DNA from: Molanna angustata
Taxonomy: Eukaryota; Arthropoda; Insecta; Trichoptera; Molannidae
Length of the DNA stretch: 64,000 bases
Direction: 5' to 3'
Assembly: GCA_963576475.1 (NCBI GenBank)
Contig: OY754987.1
Location: 8,798,666 to 8,862,665, forward strand
Shown piece after piece: positions 46,871 to 58,149 of this stretch (positions within the stretch are counted from its first letter, which is position 1; every line of letters begins with the position of its first letter). A program made the position numbers and the translations under genes. A model generated the notes under the pieces. It was not told where the DNA came from and searched no databases. It was given only the letters and a program-made list of their open reading frames with translations.

Positions 46871-47269
46871 GAATCCCAAACTAATAAAATTTATATCATT
46901 TCAAATTCGTTAAAGTGGAAAATTTGTTGAAATGAATTGCTGTCTCTAAATAATGTATCTCGTGCTGCCGTTCATCGGATGTATGTATCATAATGTAGTA
47001 GGAGAATATATATGTATATGTGCCTTGCGCATTATCGTGTGGTTTATTCCCATCATTATTGTAGCTGTCTGCTTGAAGGTATCATTAAGCTTGATGCATA
47101 CCTGCATCAATGTGATAAGTATTGATTAATCTTCACGGGCTGACTCACTTAAATACTTTTAAAATCAATATTACAAATTTTATTTTCAATATTATAGTTT
47201 CTTGAGAGTTTGTCAATTTTTGACATTTTAATTTTTTTTACGTATTTTCAAGTGAAATGTTACACACTA

Positions 47270-47470
47270 TTCAAATATATAGAACTTTCAAAAAATACTC
47301 AATAAGAAGGCATAATTGGTGAACGTTGCGCAAGCGCATAAAGTGATCTCTTTTACCAGCCGATGACAAGTCGTAAGCCCTGTAGGTGCCTCGAGTTCCT
47401 GGTTCTTCTACAATATCCCAACTTCGTCTCTATTGATATGTTAAAAAAATGTTTGTCAATAAAAATACTA
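47270..47470 (+). repeat. Family D copy
   Basis: ttggtgaacgttgcgcaagc, cgtaagccctgtaggtgcct, tcctggttcttctacaatat and aacttcgtctctattgatat match 40672-40850 in the same orientation. Confidence 0.7.
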
Positions 47471-47563
47471 TAGTATTATCTCGTTTTTATTTTTTTTGTT
47501 TATTTTCATTTTCATTGTTTATAGATTGGATGTGTTTGTTTTTTTGTGTGTATTTTAACACAT

Positions 47564-47744
47564 TGCCCCCAAGTCAAATTGAAAACGCTGTTCGTTTTCG
47601 CCAAGCGCTAATTTTTTTTGTATGGGATTTGACGTTTGTTGTAGAAATTTTTTCTACAATAACAAACAACAAACGTCAAATCCCATACAAAAAAAATTAG
47701 CGCTTGGCGAAAACGAACAGCGTTTTTAATTTGACTTGGGGGCA
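47564..47744. mobile_element. Palindromic MITE, 181 bp
   Basis: The left arm tgcccccaagtcaaattgaa, then acgctgttcgttttcgccaa and gcgctaatttttttt, is mirrored almost perfectly on the right. The right arm has a 10-bp insertion near the apex. Target duplication is not clear. The frame at 47449-47700 crosses it and is incidental. Confidence 0.82.
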
Positions 47745-47749
47745 TTATG

Positions 47750-49035
47750 TACCAACTATATTTGTATCAAATATGTCTGCCACCGATCCATTTAATAGCG
47801 ATATTATTTTTGGGGTATATGTTTATTAGTTATTTAAAATAATTCAATATCAGAATGTTAAGATTTAATTTTATGTGTATGTTCTAAAAATTGACTATAT
47901 AAATATTGCAAAAGTCTCTCAATTCAAATAAGATATTGAATTTACAGTGATGAAAGGTTTCAAATAAAATATTACTTAATTAATGTATATATATTTCAAA
48001 TAATATTTATTGATGTTTCTTAATTGATATAATGTATTGCTGAACTAAATGTGTTGTACTTATGTTATTGTTGTATTTATAACTGGTGTTATGTACTGTT
48101 AATAATATGGTGTTATGTATGTACTGTAAATAGGCTTTCAAGCCGTTAATATAATTAAATAAAAAAAAATATCAAAATTAAACCAGATAAAGAATTTTGC
48201 AGCTGTTTGCGATATTTAGGGCCGTGTGACAAATTTAATTTAAATTAAAACTACAATTTTCGTGATGATATCTTCGACTTGGCGGTTGACGCGTGAATGA
48301 ATGCTTAATCCACTTGCGTACAGATTTGAGGTGGTCATTGGTTTTCGGTAACCTTCAGAAACTGTCCGGTTTATGCAAATTACAGACAATCAGGAGCGCA
48401 GGTATATTATTTATGAAATATACATTTATTCCTATAGTAGAAAGTTAAGTGCTGCCCACAACCATATTGGTTTCTCTAATATATTACTCTTGTAAGAATT
48501 TATATTTAAACTTGTGCAAATTCATATTTATCAAATTTTGCGTAATATATTATTTCGTATTGTTTTATGTTTCGTCTAGATACCTTATAAATATAAATTG
48601 GTTGAAAAATTTAAATATATTTTTATCTAGTCTTTTTTTGCAAAACGGCATTCCCTTGTTCTTTTGAAAATGTTCATCAAAAAGCCAATATTCCGTTTTG
48701 ATATCCATTTAGAATAATGCGAAGGAGAAATATTCGCTGCAAATTTAAGCCAATTTTTCATAAAAAAAATCACTGAACAAGAAAATAACTGAGATAATAT
48801 TGAAGGAATCAGTTCGCTCATGTAAAAAATATTTGGCTGGAGATCTAAATATTATGATATTGAAGATAATAGTATTATTGAATGCATAAAAATGAATATT
48901 GAAATTCAATTTTTTTTTCTTTATTGGAATTGGAATTGCCTCTAGATTACACGACATTTTATCGTACCCGACACATGACAAGTGGGAACAGGCAGTTATG
49001 TATTCTACACAATATCCGTCGAGAAATTAATGTAA
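47750..49035. other. AT-rich sequence, no gene recognised
   Basis: Several Phe/Ile-rich frames of 60-80 codons exist on both strands; they overlap one another and match no family. Confidence 0.4.
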
Positions 49036-49039
49036 AAAA

Positions 49040-49085
49040 TAACACTAAAAAATTGTGAAACCATAACTCTCCACAAACAAAAACT
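49040..49085 (-). mobile_element. Family C terminal scrap
   Basis: aaaaattgtgaaaccataac followed by tctccacaaac resembles the minus-strand head of family C at 27891. Confidence 0.4.
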
Positions 49086-49239
49086 ACAATAAACAATATT
49101 ATAAAATAATAATCAGATAACATTATTCTTATTACCAAATATAACATTATCAATAAATTACTTCATAGCTGTAAAGATTCAAAATACGCTTAAAAATTGC
49201 AAAATCGTTCCACTTTCACACAAAAGTTGGTAGCAAAAC

Positions 49240-49500
49240 GTGCAATCGATGCACCTAGGAACACCGATGTAGGTACATCTAAGAACATCCGGGAGTTCAC
49301 TGTTCAATAATGTAACGATTTTCCACAGAGAAACTCCGAAGAAGGAAGAAAACAAACCATATCTACTGCAGTGTTACCAGGCGGCATGAAATTGACAATT
49401 TTTCGATTCGATTTCACACTTTAAAGACTGCTGGCAATCATGAACATAATTGGCTTTCGAAATCAAAAAAATATTTACGTCGTCCAATGTGGATTTTCGA
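49240..49500 (-). repeat. Dispersed repeat shared, inverted, with 32255-32470
   Basis: gattttccacagagaaactc, cagtgttaccaggcggcatg, aaattgacaatttttcgatt and ataattggctttcgaaatc are the reverse complements of the motifs at 32270-32415. Confidence 0.65.
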
Positions 49501-49975
49501 TTGAATCATTTATAATTCTGTTTTTGTTTGGAGTAGGTAAGATTTTATTTATAGAATCTTTAGAAGACTATCACAGTGTACCATATTAAGGTACTACTTA
49601 TTCATCTTATTATGAAAAGACTGCGTTTAAAAAATTGGTGCCAAAGGACGCTTCTGATTTCAAATATGAATTTGTAAAAGAGATACTCTTCACTTTTCTT
49701 TCTTTCATTTAAAACAGCTAAAATAAATTCGTAACAGTCTAACCAGATACATAGCCTTAATGTATAAAAATGCTTTGTTGGGTTATTCCAACTTCAATGA
49801 GCTGATAAACATCACACCTCACCTTAACGAGCCAAAATGGTTGAATTAACTAAACCGATTGGACTACACTATGCTTAACAATATATTCTAGAACTGTGTC
49901 AAAAAATAACCACGAATGCATCTTATTTTGAGATTATCTGGATCAATTCTTAAAAATAATAAAATTTTTGTTTAA

Positions 49976-50390
49976 CATCTTCTTCTTCTTCTGCTTGTTC
50001 TAGTACTGGGTACTGTTTATTCTCGGATTCACTCCTGGGACGCGGATGTCCAGCTGTCCTTCCATCTCTTTGGCGGTCGTCCAGGGGGTCTGCTGGTTGA
50101 CGGTATCTCATCTGCCGCTATTTTCACCACTCTCACTGAATCCGCTCTTTCGACATGATCTCTCCAGTAACGTCTTCTGTTTCTACCCCATCGCACGACA
50201 TCCTCAGCATCGCAGATCCTCTGAATTTCGGAGTTTCGTACTCTGTCTCGGATGGTTAAACCTGCGATAGGGCGGAGAGTTTTCATCTCGGTGGTTCGCA
50301 AGAGACTCTTTGTTCTCGTGGTGTCGGCTCTGCTTTCGATGCCGTATGTCATTATTGGCCTTATGCAGGTCTTATACATATTTCATCATT
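49976..50390 (-). pseudogene. RTE-type LINE 3' end (TSASQE family), copy 2
   Basis: The minus frame 50029-50379 encodes MYKTCIRPIMTYGIESRADT, RIRPIAGL-like and RDRVRNSEIQRICDAEDVV, then WGRNRRRYWRDHVERADSV and GRPPKRWKDSWTSASQE. There is no stop over 116 codons. It matches the copy at 33332. The 3' end carries a gaagaagaaga tail (ttcttcttcttc at 49978). The reverse transcriptase core is missing, so it is a 5'-truncated insertion. Confidence 0.85.
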
Positions 50391-50624
50391 TTGCTTTCTT
50401 TCAACATGTGTTGGTTTCTCCATACAATAATTTGTTTAACATGATTTCTTTTATTTTGTTTCAGGTTGTCGAGAAAATGATTCCAGAAATACATACAGAA
50501 AAACAAACAAGTGATCAATCGTGCTTTTTATAAATGTAAGTAAACAATTATTTTGTTCTCTCATAAAGTTCTACAATTTTTCTTCTTCCTTGTGATAGTC
50601 CTATAATATTATGTGGTATGTTCT

Positions 50625-50705
50625 CCAGAGGATTGCTTTTGCTGTAATAGATTCCCAGCTGTCCTTCCATATTTTGGAGAGTTTTCTGCGGGGTTTTACT
50701 AATAT
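50625..50705 (-). pseudogene. Scrap of a TSASQE-family LINE 3' end
   Basis: attcccagctgtccttccat and ggagagttttctgcgggg resemble cctgggacgcggatgtccag/ctgtccttccat at 50033-50090. It is too short and diverged to translate. Confidence 0.45.
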
Positions 50706-51599
50706 ACAAATACTTAACATGGAAATAAGAACGAGTGAGAGGTTAACTCGATACTGTCCGTCGCATCCTCGATCGGCCGTTTATGGCGTCGCTACTTTTT
50801 GGAAAGTTCTCCGCCTGTTTATTGGCTCCGCCGTCGCTAACGAAAAATAGACGATTATCATTAGTCGCAGAGTTGTCGGGTGTCGTGTCGCCACTTTACC
50901 TGTTCCTCCCTAAGAATAGGTTAGTATAACCAGTTTGTCATGACACGCGTAAGACAAACCGATTTGGTCTAAAATCGGGTTTGGCCGGTAACATATACCT
51001 ACAATCGAAACACGTACCTACTTCATAAAAATACATTCAAGGATTGACAATCTTTCATGAAGTAATAAAAAGTTAACAATACTCAACTTATGTGGAGAAT
51101 TTAGTGTTGCTAAAACCAACTGATTTTTTTATGACATTCTCAAATGCACCATAACCGTTTCATTCTTTTACAAAATATTATAGGTATTCTTGTTTAATAT
51201 TCGCAAACTCTGACTAATTAATAATGCATACACCATTATAAAACCTTTGAAATTGATAATGGAGCTGTTTCCTTTTGCTCCAAACTTCCTTTGGAAATGC
51301 TATATCTACACATCTCTTTGAAGTTAAACATTATATTATTATGATATGTAGGTATGTACCTATTTGTACTTTAGCCATGGCCAAATTGATGCTTGTCTTT
51401 TATATTCACTCGTGATGAGCGTGATCAGTCTTGCATTTGTGGAATAAAACAAAGACTCATCTTGAGACTGAATGTGTCATTACAAATTACCAAGACCACG
51501 ATTGACGAAGAACCAGCGACTTTTTTTTATAAAGGCCCAGCGCTCTTACATCGTGCCGATCCTATGTCGCTCGAACCATAACTCCAAATGAACAAAAAC
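50706..51599. other. Unassigned sequence with a G+C-richer part
   Basis: 50740-51000 is G+C-richer than its surroundings (gatcggccgtttatggcgtc, gggtttggccggtaacata). I recognise no frame or RNA there. Confidence 0.35.
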
Positions 51600-51775
51600 A
51601 ATTTTTGAAAGGCGACCTAAAATAGACAGAAATGTTAGAAGATCTCAGATCTGGTGGTCCGATGACATCGAATAAGTGTTTGGAAGCGGTCGGATGCGGT
51701 CTGCTCGATATAGAGAGCTGGGAGATCTCAACGGAGGCCTATGCTCAATACTGGATGAGAGAGGGCTGACATGAT
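51600..51775 (+). pseudogene. RTE-type LINE 3' end (GAT-tailed family), degraded
   Basis: The pieces GRPKIDRNVRRSQIWWSDDI-like and, in another frame, ISTEAYAQYWMREG correspond to PQTRWSDDIK and GEAYVQHWTNNG in the copy at 59745. It ends ggctgacatgatgat. Frameshifts separate the pieces. Confidence 0.65.
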
Positions 51776-51779
51776 GATC

Positions 51780-52160
51780 TACAATTTGTGACGCAATGCT
51801 ATTATAATTGGTGGTGCTATTATAATTTGAGTCGATTTTTATTGTGATGCTCTACGAGCATTTTGTGACGCAACATTTTCGTATGAGCCTTGAAATTCAA
51901 TTAGAGTCAATTTTTTGCGTTCTTACAAGCGACGAGCGTCACATCCAACTACCTATATCAGTCATTTTGTAAGTGTACACAGGGACTTGCGCCACTTTTC
52001 AGATATTTACTACAGAAAACTATTAGAAATCACGTCTACCATTTACTGAGACTTTGGTGGTGGAAACCCCTTGAAATACACCTTTGAATATAATTATAAA
52101 TTGGTTATTGTCAATATGTTTTGTACCGTATACTTTTCATTCACAGACGTGGTGAATATA
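51780..52160. other. Unassigned sequence
   Basis: A short local repeat of ttgtgacgcaa(t/c) words (51786, 51874) is the only structure seen. Confidence 0.3.
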
Positions 52161-52164
52161 ACTT

Positions 52165-52240
52165 ACTACTGTCAACTTTGAACCACTACTGCCTACTGTC
52201 AACTTTGAACCACTACTGCCTACTGTCAACTTTAAACGAG
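52165..52240. repeat. 27-bp tandem repeat, about 2.7 units
   Basis: ctactgtcaactttgaacca followed by ctactgc, repeated and then changed to ctttaaacgag. Confidence 0.85.
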
Positions 52241-52844
52241 TGTCACATCCAATTGTGTACGCAAGACCAAGTCTTGATCTTACTATTGCTCATCACTAAA
52301 CTTTGTTTGAACACGAGCTTTCATCCTCCAAAGACATACATTTTCAAGTTTTCAAGAGCTCTCTCTCTCTTGATCTGAGTTAGTCTCCCCCAAAAGAATC
52401 TCTGTGGGCCAAGAGATGTCGGTTGGAAGTTGTAGCGGCACTGTCGTGTTTCGGTTTCAGATTCTATTCTTAGAATGGGATTATTCTCTCAAAAGTAAAT
52501 TTATTCTTGGCAAACTCCTAAAATGATGTCTCGCAGCAGTGCTTTGTGAGTCTATCGTAACTACGTCAATGCACTGTACGTACAAGGGATTATCTTATAT
52601 GCGGAGGGATCTCGCTAGAATCTGCGGGCTTTGCGAGCAGTGGTGTCACGTACTTAATATTAAAATAAAATAAACCGCTTAGTTTTTATATATTAGTTTT
52701 TTTTTCATTTTATTTTATATACTCATATTATGCAAACAGACGATACGTTTATACATTAAACCAAAGACTACACGTATTTTTTGAAACTAGAAATTCCAGA
52801 TAAATATCAATGGCACACCACACATCTACTTAAACTTACTCGTT

Positions 52845-53230
52845 CACAGCACATGCAGCCTTGTATGCAGCTCGGATGTGGAATCTATTGCCAGAGAGTA
52901 TCAGAGATGCCACTAGTTTGATAGCATTCAAAAAGATTGTGTCTCAAGTCACACTTTTTATCCACATAACCACAAACTCACGTATTTTTCCCGTTGTCCC
53001 TCTATTCTTTTCTCTCTCCTATCCCCCCTCCAACATAGTGTGTCTATCTGGTGTATTATTATTTTTTTATTTTGTTTTTATTTTTGTTATTATATTTATT
53101 TTGTATTTTTAATTTATTATTTTTTTATTTTGTATTTTCTTCTAACTGATTGAATTCACTATGGTCGTTGACTGGTAGAAATTGTTTGCGGGCAATAAGT
53201 CGGCAACGTTGTTTTATCACAGTAAAAGTT
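52845..53230 (+). pseudogene. LINE C-terminal fragment with 3' tail
   Basis: The frame reads AARMWNLLPESIRDATSLIA, then FKKIVSQVTLF, the closing motif (W-N-LP, then F-K) of CR1/Jockey-like reverse transcriptases. The tail, ggtagaaattgtttgcgggc and aataagtcggcaacgttgt near 53180-53210, has the gcaataag pattern of other LINE ends here. The frame then runs on into hydrophobic 3' UTR translation. Confidence 0.75.
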
Positions 53231-53368
53231 TTTATTTATTATTTTTTTTGGGTCTTCACCCGTTAAGAGTGTTCTCAGCCATATAAGTTAAAATATTATA
53301 TAGAGAGAAATCTAAATTATTTTTGTATAATTATTTTACTTCAATCAATTTCAATTTTACTTACAGAG

Positions 53369-53644
53369 TTAGATTTTAATGTCATTAATTTTGATGAATT
53401 TTTTGATCAAAATGTTCACCTGCCTGGAATTGTATCTCAACAATGTCCTCACATTTGTTGGCATTGGAACCCCAATCTCTGTGAGGTCGGTAAAAAAGAA
53501 TGGATACCTATCGTTTATGGGGTATTCAAGAAACAAATGATCCAGTGTCTCATCACCAATCATACACTCGCAGAGACTGCTATCAATGATACCTATTTTT
53601 TTAAATGTTCTCTGGTACAACAGTGTCCCATGCGGATGCGACAC
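53369..53644 (-). pseudogene. LINE C-terminal fragment with a Cys/His motif remnant
   Basis: The frame of 91 codons carries IIDSSLCECMIGDETLDHLF, then LEYP. The pattern C-x-C-x(4-6)-ET-x2-H-x(4)-C is found at the C-terminus of several Jockey/R1/I-type LINE proteins. Here the last Cys is Tyr. The rest of the polyprotein is absent. Confidence 0.65.
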
Positions 53645-53739
53645 ATAACGCTGATGGCATTAATTAATAATGTTGATTAACGCCTAGAAATATTAACTGG
53701 AAATTTTTGAAACTGCTTGATTCTTCTATCTTGACATAT

Positions 53740-53975
53740 GTCGGCCTTCGTGGCTCAGTTGGTTAGATATCTGACTGCTGAGCCAAAGGTCCCGGGTTCG
53801 ATTCCCGGTGGAGACACAGTTTTTAATTGTGTTTTCAGTCTGGATCTGTGAGACGATTAATATCGTAAGTCTCCAGAATGTGGCAACTTGTTATTGGGTG
53901 CGTGTTAAATTAATATTTGACATAGTACCTGTTAGTTGCCCGAGAAGCAATATTAAATAAATAAATAAATAAATA
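53740..53975 (+). mobile_element. SINE-B, full-length-looking copy
   Basis: Head: gtcggccttcgtggctcagt with A box TGGCTCAGTTGG, and B box GGTTCGATTCC in gtcccgggttcgattcccgg. Body: gtgttttcagtctggatctg, agacgattaatatcgtaagt, agaatgtggcaacttgttat. 3' part: acctgttagttgcccgagaa, then a (aaat)n tail. The cloverleaf's acceptor pairing is poor and I could not assign the anticodon. It is a polymerase III SINE. Confidence 0.88.
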
Positions 53976-54163
53976 TACATCGCCTCATCAACATTGATAC
54001 ACTGTCTCATACGTGCTCATCTTGCTAGTAATGCAACTTTACTTAAAATTTCTCAACAGGTATTGTGTAAAAAGTGCATACTATGAGTTTCGTAACAATG
54101 TTTTTGTGCGTATGGTGTATTGTGAAAACTTTTGTCCTCTGGGAATCTTATATTTGTTTAAAG

Positions 54164-55347
54164 ACCCCCATTCACAATCGTGCCATCCTTCCAAATGGCT
54201 TGCTATCACTCCAAAATGCGCTCGTGAATGTGAAAACCCGCGCAACCCAATTGGCCTGACACACCAAAATGGAATTCCAAACGATCGAAACTCCATAGTG
54301 CCGCGACATACGGCGCGGCGCATCCTGTCGGTGCGGCATGCTCGTGAGTGTGAAAACCAGCGGAACATTGCGCCATCTCATTGTTTGACACTCGTGAATG
54401 CGAAAATACATTTTCTCTTTGTTTTTTTCTTTTTATATATGTATAAACAAACCGCTATAGCAGTTGTATAAAACTCATCATCAGAATTATGACTCATTTT
54501 TACTTGGAAATTTCAAAAAAATCTATAATATGATTACTGTAGGCTGTACGCCATCTTTTTTCGTCCTTCAACGGATCGCCAGTGAAATAATTTTTCCTTT
54601 AACAATTTTCGCGTTCGAAATTTTTATTTAAAATAAAAATTAATTGATGCGAAAAAGTACAAATTAATCGTTTAAAATGTATTTTCTGCATAAATTGACA
54701 ATATTATTGTTTAAAAAGGAATTTAAACATTCAGAATAAATTTTAACCGTAATTATCTGCGGAATATCCATTTTGAATACTGACAACATTGCTTTCAATA
54801 TGTCATAATAATACGCAAAAAGATGACAGGTATTGTTTTCGTTTAATCGTATTATTTAATTATATATATATATGTATAATTTATCATTATTATAAAAAGA
54901 TATTCAGTCTTGACTGTTGTGTACTGTTCTAAATGATATTTCGAATGTTCATTCAAATTATCAATGTTTGTAATTTCAAACGTACGCATTTCATATAACG
55001 CATTTCTTTCAAAACATTGTCGAAAATATTTTTTTTTATAATTTCCGCATTTTTACTATAAAAATAGTATTTTATTACTTGATTTTATCGTTTTCACGTA
55101 AAAATATTTAGTTTTTAAATGTTGTGTAATGTCTTAAATGGTATATTTGACGATATTTCGTTGTATAAGGTTAGTTCGCAACTAGTAGAAATTATTAATG
55201 CGAAAGCGCCGACCGCTTGTGTATAATGTGTATATTAATTTTGATGGCGCGATGGCGCGCCCGTGAGTGTGATGAAAATTTTATAATGCTCCAAATGGAG
55301 CCGGTCCATATGGAGCGACGCCGAATGACACGATTGTGAATGGGCTG
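54164..55347. mobile_element. hAT-like non-autonomous TIR element, about 1.18 kb
   Basis: The left end has cccccattcacaatcgtgcc. The right end, on the minus strand, is cagcccattcacaatcgtgt. The 16-bp core CCATTCACAATCGTG(C/T)CA is shared. The right end begins CAG as in hAT elements, and the flanks tttaaaga / cttaagaa could be a decayed 8-bp duplication. Inside each end are variants of ctcgtgagtgtgaaaa. The 152-codon frame at 54013-54471 and its antisense frames run across the left arm and are not conserved proteins. Confidence 0.7.
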
Positions 55348-55840
55348 CTTAAGAAACTAATGTAAATGTTCTTCATGAAAATGTAATTAGAGATTGTCGA
55401 CCTTTCAAGAAGAAAAAATGAACACTTACTATGGTGTGTAGAGTTTAGTGTTGGCTACAACTCACTCGTTTTTATTTTGTATGTTCGATAGGCTATTAAG
55501 CCGTAAACTATAATATATTAATATAATTACAACTCTAATACACAATTTTATTTATAATAATGTACATTTTTTTATTTCGATGGAAACAACGTCGTTCTCA
55601 AAATGATTTTGAGCTAAATATTGTTGTTTTGTTTTCTCGAAGAAATGATAACACGGTCTCCCAACATAATCCCTTTCGGAACTTGATCATTAGATAGCGG
55701 TTATAAAAAAATAACCTTTTCCGGACCTATGACCTTTCTCTTCCGGATTATAGTTTTATACGCCGAGAAAATCGCCTCTCGCAGATGAAATAGTTCCGGA
55801 GATTATACTCGTTATAATTTCGTCGCAAGAAATTTCAACG
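55348..55840. other. Unassigned sequence
   Basis: 55437-55480 (gtgttggctacaactcactc, gttttt) repeats the sequence near 28497-28515, so it is part of an interspersed element. Nothing else was recognised. Confidence 0.4.
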
Positions 55841-55844
55841 ACGT

Positions 55845-56125
55845 ATCATCACGACATATTCCACAATGTGGGGTTATCAGCGCCAGGTACACTACACGTG
55901 CGTGTATCCTCACACAACAGCATCGTCCCACCTAAAACGGCAACACTCATAATGCGTGGTGAACCTAATTGTTTAGCACGTATTTTGAATGTATTGACTT
56001 TATCGGAGTGACGAGGCTGGTGTGTGTAATACGCACATGTGTTGTGATTTGTTCAATAAACTAATGATAACCTGCACACCTGCCGCTGGTTACCCTACAG
56101 TTTGTGATTATTACGCGATATTATT
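55845..56125 (+). mobile_element. Family F copy with partial foldback
   Basis: tatcatcacgacatattcca, caatgtggggttatcagcgc and acagcatcgtcccacctaaa match family F; aacctgcacacctgccgctg and gttaccctacagtttgtga on the right mirror the left. Confidence 0.65.
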
Positions 56126-56289
56126 CTTATAATTACTGTGATATTCTAACATGATTAGACCGTACATATGTGTCGAGTCCTCGAGTCTGAGTATATAAAA
56201 CGATCACCGGATGGTACCTCCAAGACTTAAATTGAGAAGCAGCTTCCTTAAGGTCACAAATGACCTCACAACCAGAAAAGCGCAGAGAG

Positions 56290-57056
56290 GGATTGTGGAG
56301 GCAGGAACTTGGCGTGTGTGTCTGTGTGTCCGTCTCTCCCTTATAACTTTTGATCCGCTCAATTTACAGAGCCCAAAATTTCAGGATACATAAATAGTTA
56401 TAAGCCTACAAAACTTTTATATTCAAATTTTTTTCCATATATATGACAGGGGTTATCATTTAAATTTTTACTTTATTTTTCCATATATCTGAAAATTGGT
56501 ATGAACATAGACAAATACAAAATCTCAAATTCGATTTTTCAAAAAAATAAGAGTTTCTCAAACATTTTTTACTAAGAAAAATATTTTTTTTGTGATAAGT
56601 TTATGTGTTTAACTGCCTATATTTCCAAAATTTTTAAAAATATCAAAAAAAGCCGAATCATCCCAACTAGATAATTTAATTTGCTATAAAAAAAATTTAA
56701 TTGTAATAGTGCTTCTCAATTTTTTTTTAATTTTTATATAAATTGAATTTATGTAGTGACGACATCGCTTCATACAATATGTATGGAAGTCGCCTATACA
56801 CAATATCTAAGAAGACTTTTTAGTTTGATATTTAATCTCCATACCACCATGCTGTCATCATATTCTGGGTATGATAAAAAGACTGACCTCCATACTATCC
56901 TATATTGACATACATACCTACATGTGTAGTCTAGAAAACAAAATATCTTAAAATTTTCAATAATTTGCATTTATGGGTTTATAGTATGTTACTTATTCTT
57001 CAAATATACATACTATCGCTATCGACAGTTGGATCTCATGTGTTACATGCAACTAG
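56290..57056 (+). mobile_element. Helitron-like element, copy 1 (5' end unresolved)
   Basis: It contains a short GT-rich run, ttataacttttgatccgctc, cagagcccaaaatttcagga, gttatcatttaaattt and cgacatcgcttcatacaata. It ends tcgacagttggatctcatgt, gttacatgcaactag, with CTAG at 57053-57056 and T next. The hairpin catgt-gtt-acatg just precedes the end. The 5' TC could not be fixed. There is no Rep/helicase frame, so it is non-autonomous. Confidence 0.65.
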
Positions 57057-57158
57057 TAATTATACAATACAGATCCGCGGCTGATCCGCGATAAGTGACG
57101 CTGTCACAATTTCTGTACCAATTTGATTGTGCTAACCTTTTCCAACTGTCTCCTGAAA

Positions 57159-57187
57159 GTTCTCCTGAACAAATCGTTCAGGAGAAC
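57159..57187. repeat. Perfect hairpin: 12-bp stem, 5-base loop
   Basis: gttctcctgaac, loop aaatc, gttcaggagaac. A partial direct copy (gtctcctgaaag) precedes it. It lies between the two Helitron-like copies. Confidence 0.9.
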
Positions 57188-57289
57188 TTTGTTCTCTTAA
57201 CATATCGACAATGTTTCAAGCCAGGATACGCGAGAATCGTATGCAGAGGTCTACTTTTTTCACGGCATTTCCAACTTTGAAGTCAAAAA

Positions 57290-58149
57290 ACACCAACTTA
57301 GAGGCTTCGCAGCATATATGTATGTTCCGTACACGGATTTACTCAGAATTCGGAGTAGAACATTTCGTGTGTCTGTGTGTGTGTCTGTGTGTGTGTGTGT
57401 GTGTGTGTGCGCGTGTGTGTGTGTGTGTGTGTGTGTGCGTGTGCGTGTGTGTGTGTGTCTTATAACTTTTGATCCGCTCAATTTATAGAGCCCAAAATTT
57501 CAGAATATATAAACAGTTATAGGCCTTCAAAGCTTTTGGATTGGATATACCCAGAATTTTGAATTTTTGTTTCGGTCAGGGGTTATCAACTTTTGAATTT
57601 TTATTATATTTTTCCATATATCTCAGAAACCATTAAAGCTAGAACGCTGAAAATTGGTACAAATATATACAAACACAAAATCTCAAATTCGTTTTTTTTT
57701 TAAATCCAGAGTTTCTCAAACATTTTTTATTTAGAAAAATATTTTTTTATGATAAATTTATGAGTTTAACTGCCTATATTTCCAATTATTCAGAAGAAGA
57801 AGAAGAAAGAATTTTTATAAAAATTGAATTAAGTGACGACATCGCTTCATACAATTTGTATGACAGTCGCCTATACACAATATCTATGAAGACCATAGTT
57901 TGATACTTAATCTCCAAACATACATACAAACCATCATGCTGTTTTCATATTCTGGGTAGGAAAAAAAGACTGACCTCCATACTGTCCTATCTTGACATAC
58001 ATACCTACATAATGTATAGAAAACAAAATATATTAAAATATTCAATAATTTGGATTTAAGTGTTTATAGTTTGGTACGTATTCTTCAACTATACATTATA
58101 CATACTATCGCTATCGACAGTTGGATCTCATGTGTTTCATGCAACTAGT
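57290..58149 (+). mobile_element. Helitron-like element, copy 2, in tandem with copy 1
   Basis: Landmarks in order: caccaacttagaggcttcgc, agcatatatg, actcagaattcggagtagaa, a (GT)n run at 57370-57457, ttataacttttgatccgctc, cgacatcgcttcatacaat, and the end catgcaactag at 58149 followed by T. Compared with copy 1 it extends further 5'. The GT-run frames on both strands (57211-57481) are low-complexity artefacts. Confidence 0.68.

Noticed and set aside
47449..47700. 83-codon plus-strand gene
   Set aside because: It reads across a MITE arm and is Phe-rich low-complexity sequence.
53740..53816. Host tRNA gene
   Set aside because: A and B boxes are good, but acceptor pairing is poor and the SINE-B body and LINE-like tail follow.
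54013..54471. 152-codon plus-strand gene
   Set aside because: It crosses the left end of a TIR element, has overlapping antisense frames and matches no family.
57211..57481. Cys/Val and Thr/His repeat frames
   Set aside because: They translate the (GT)n run inside a Helitron-like copy.
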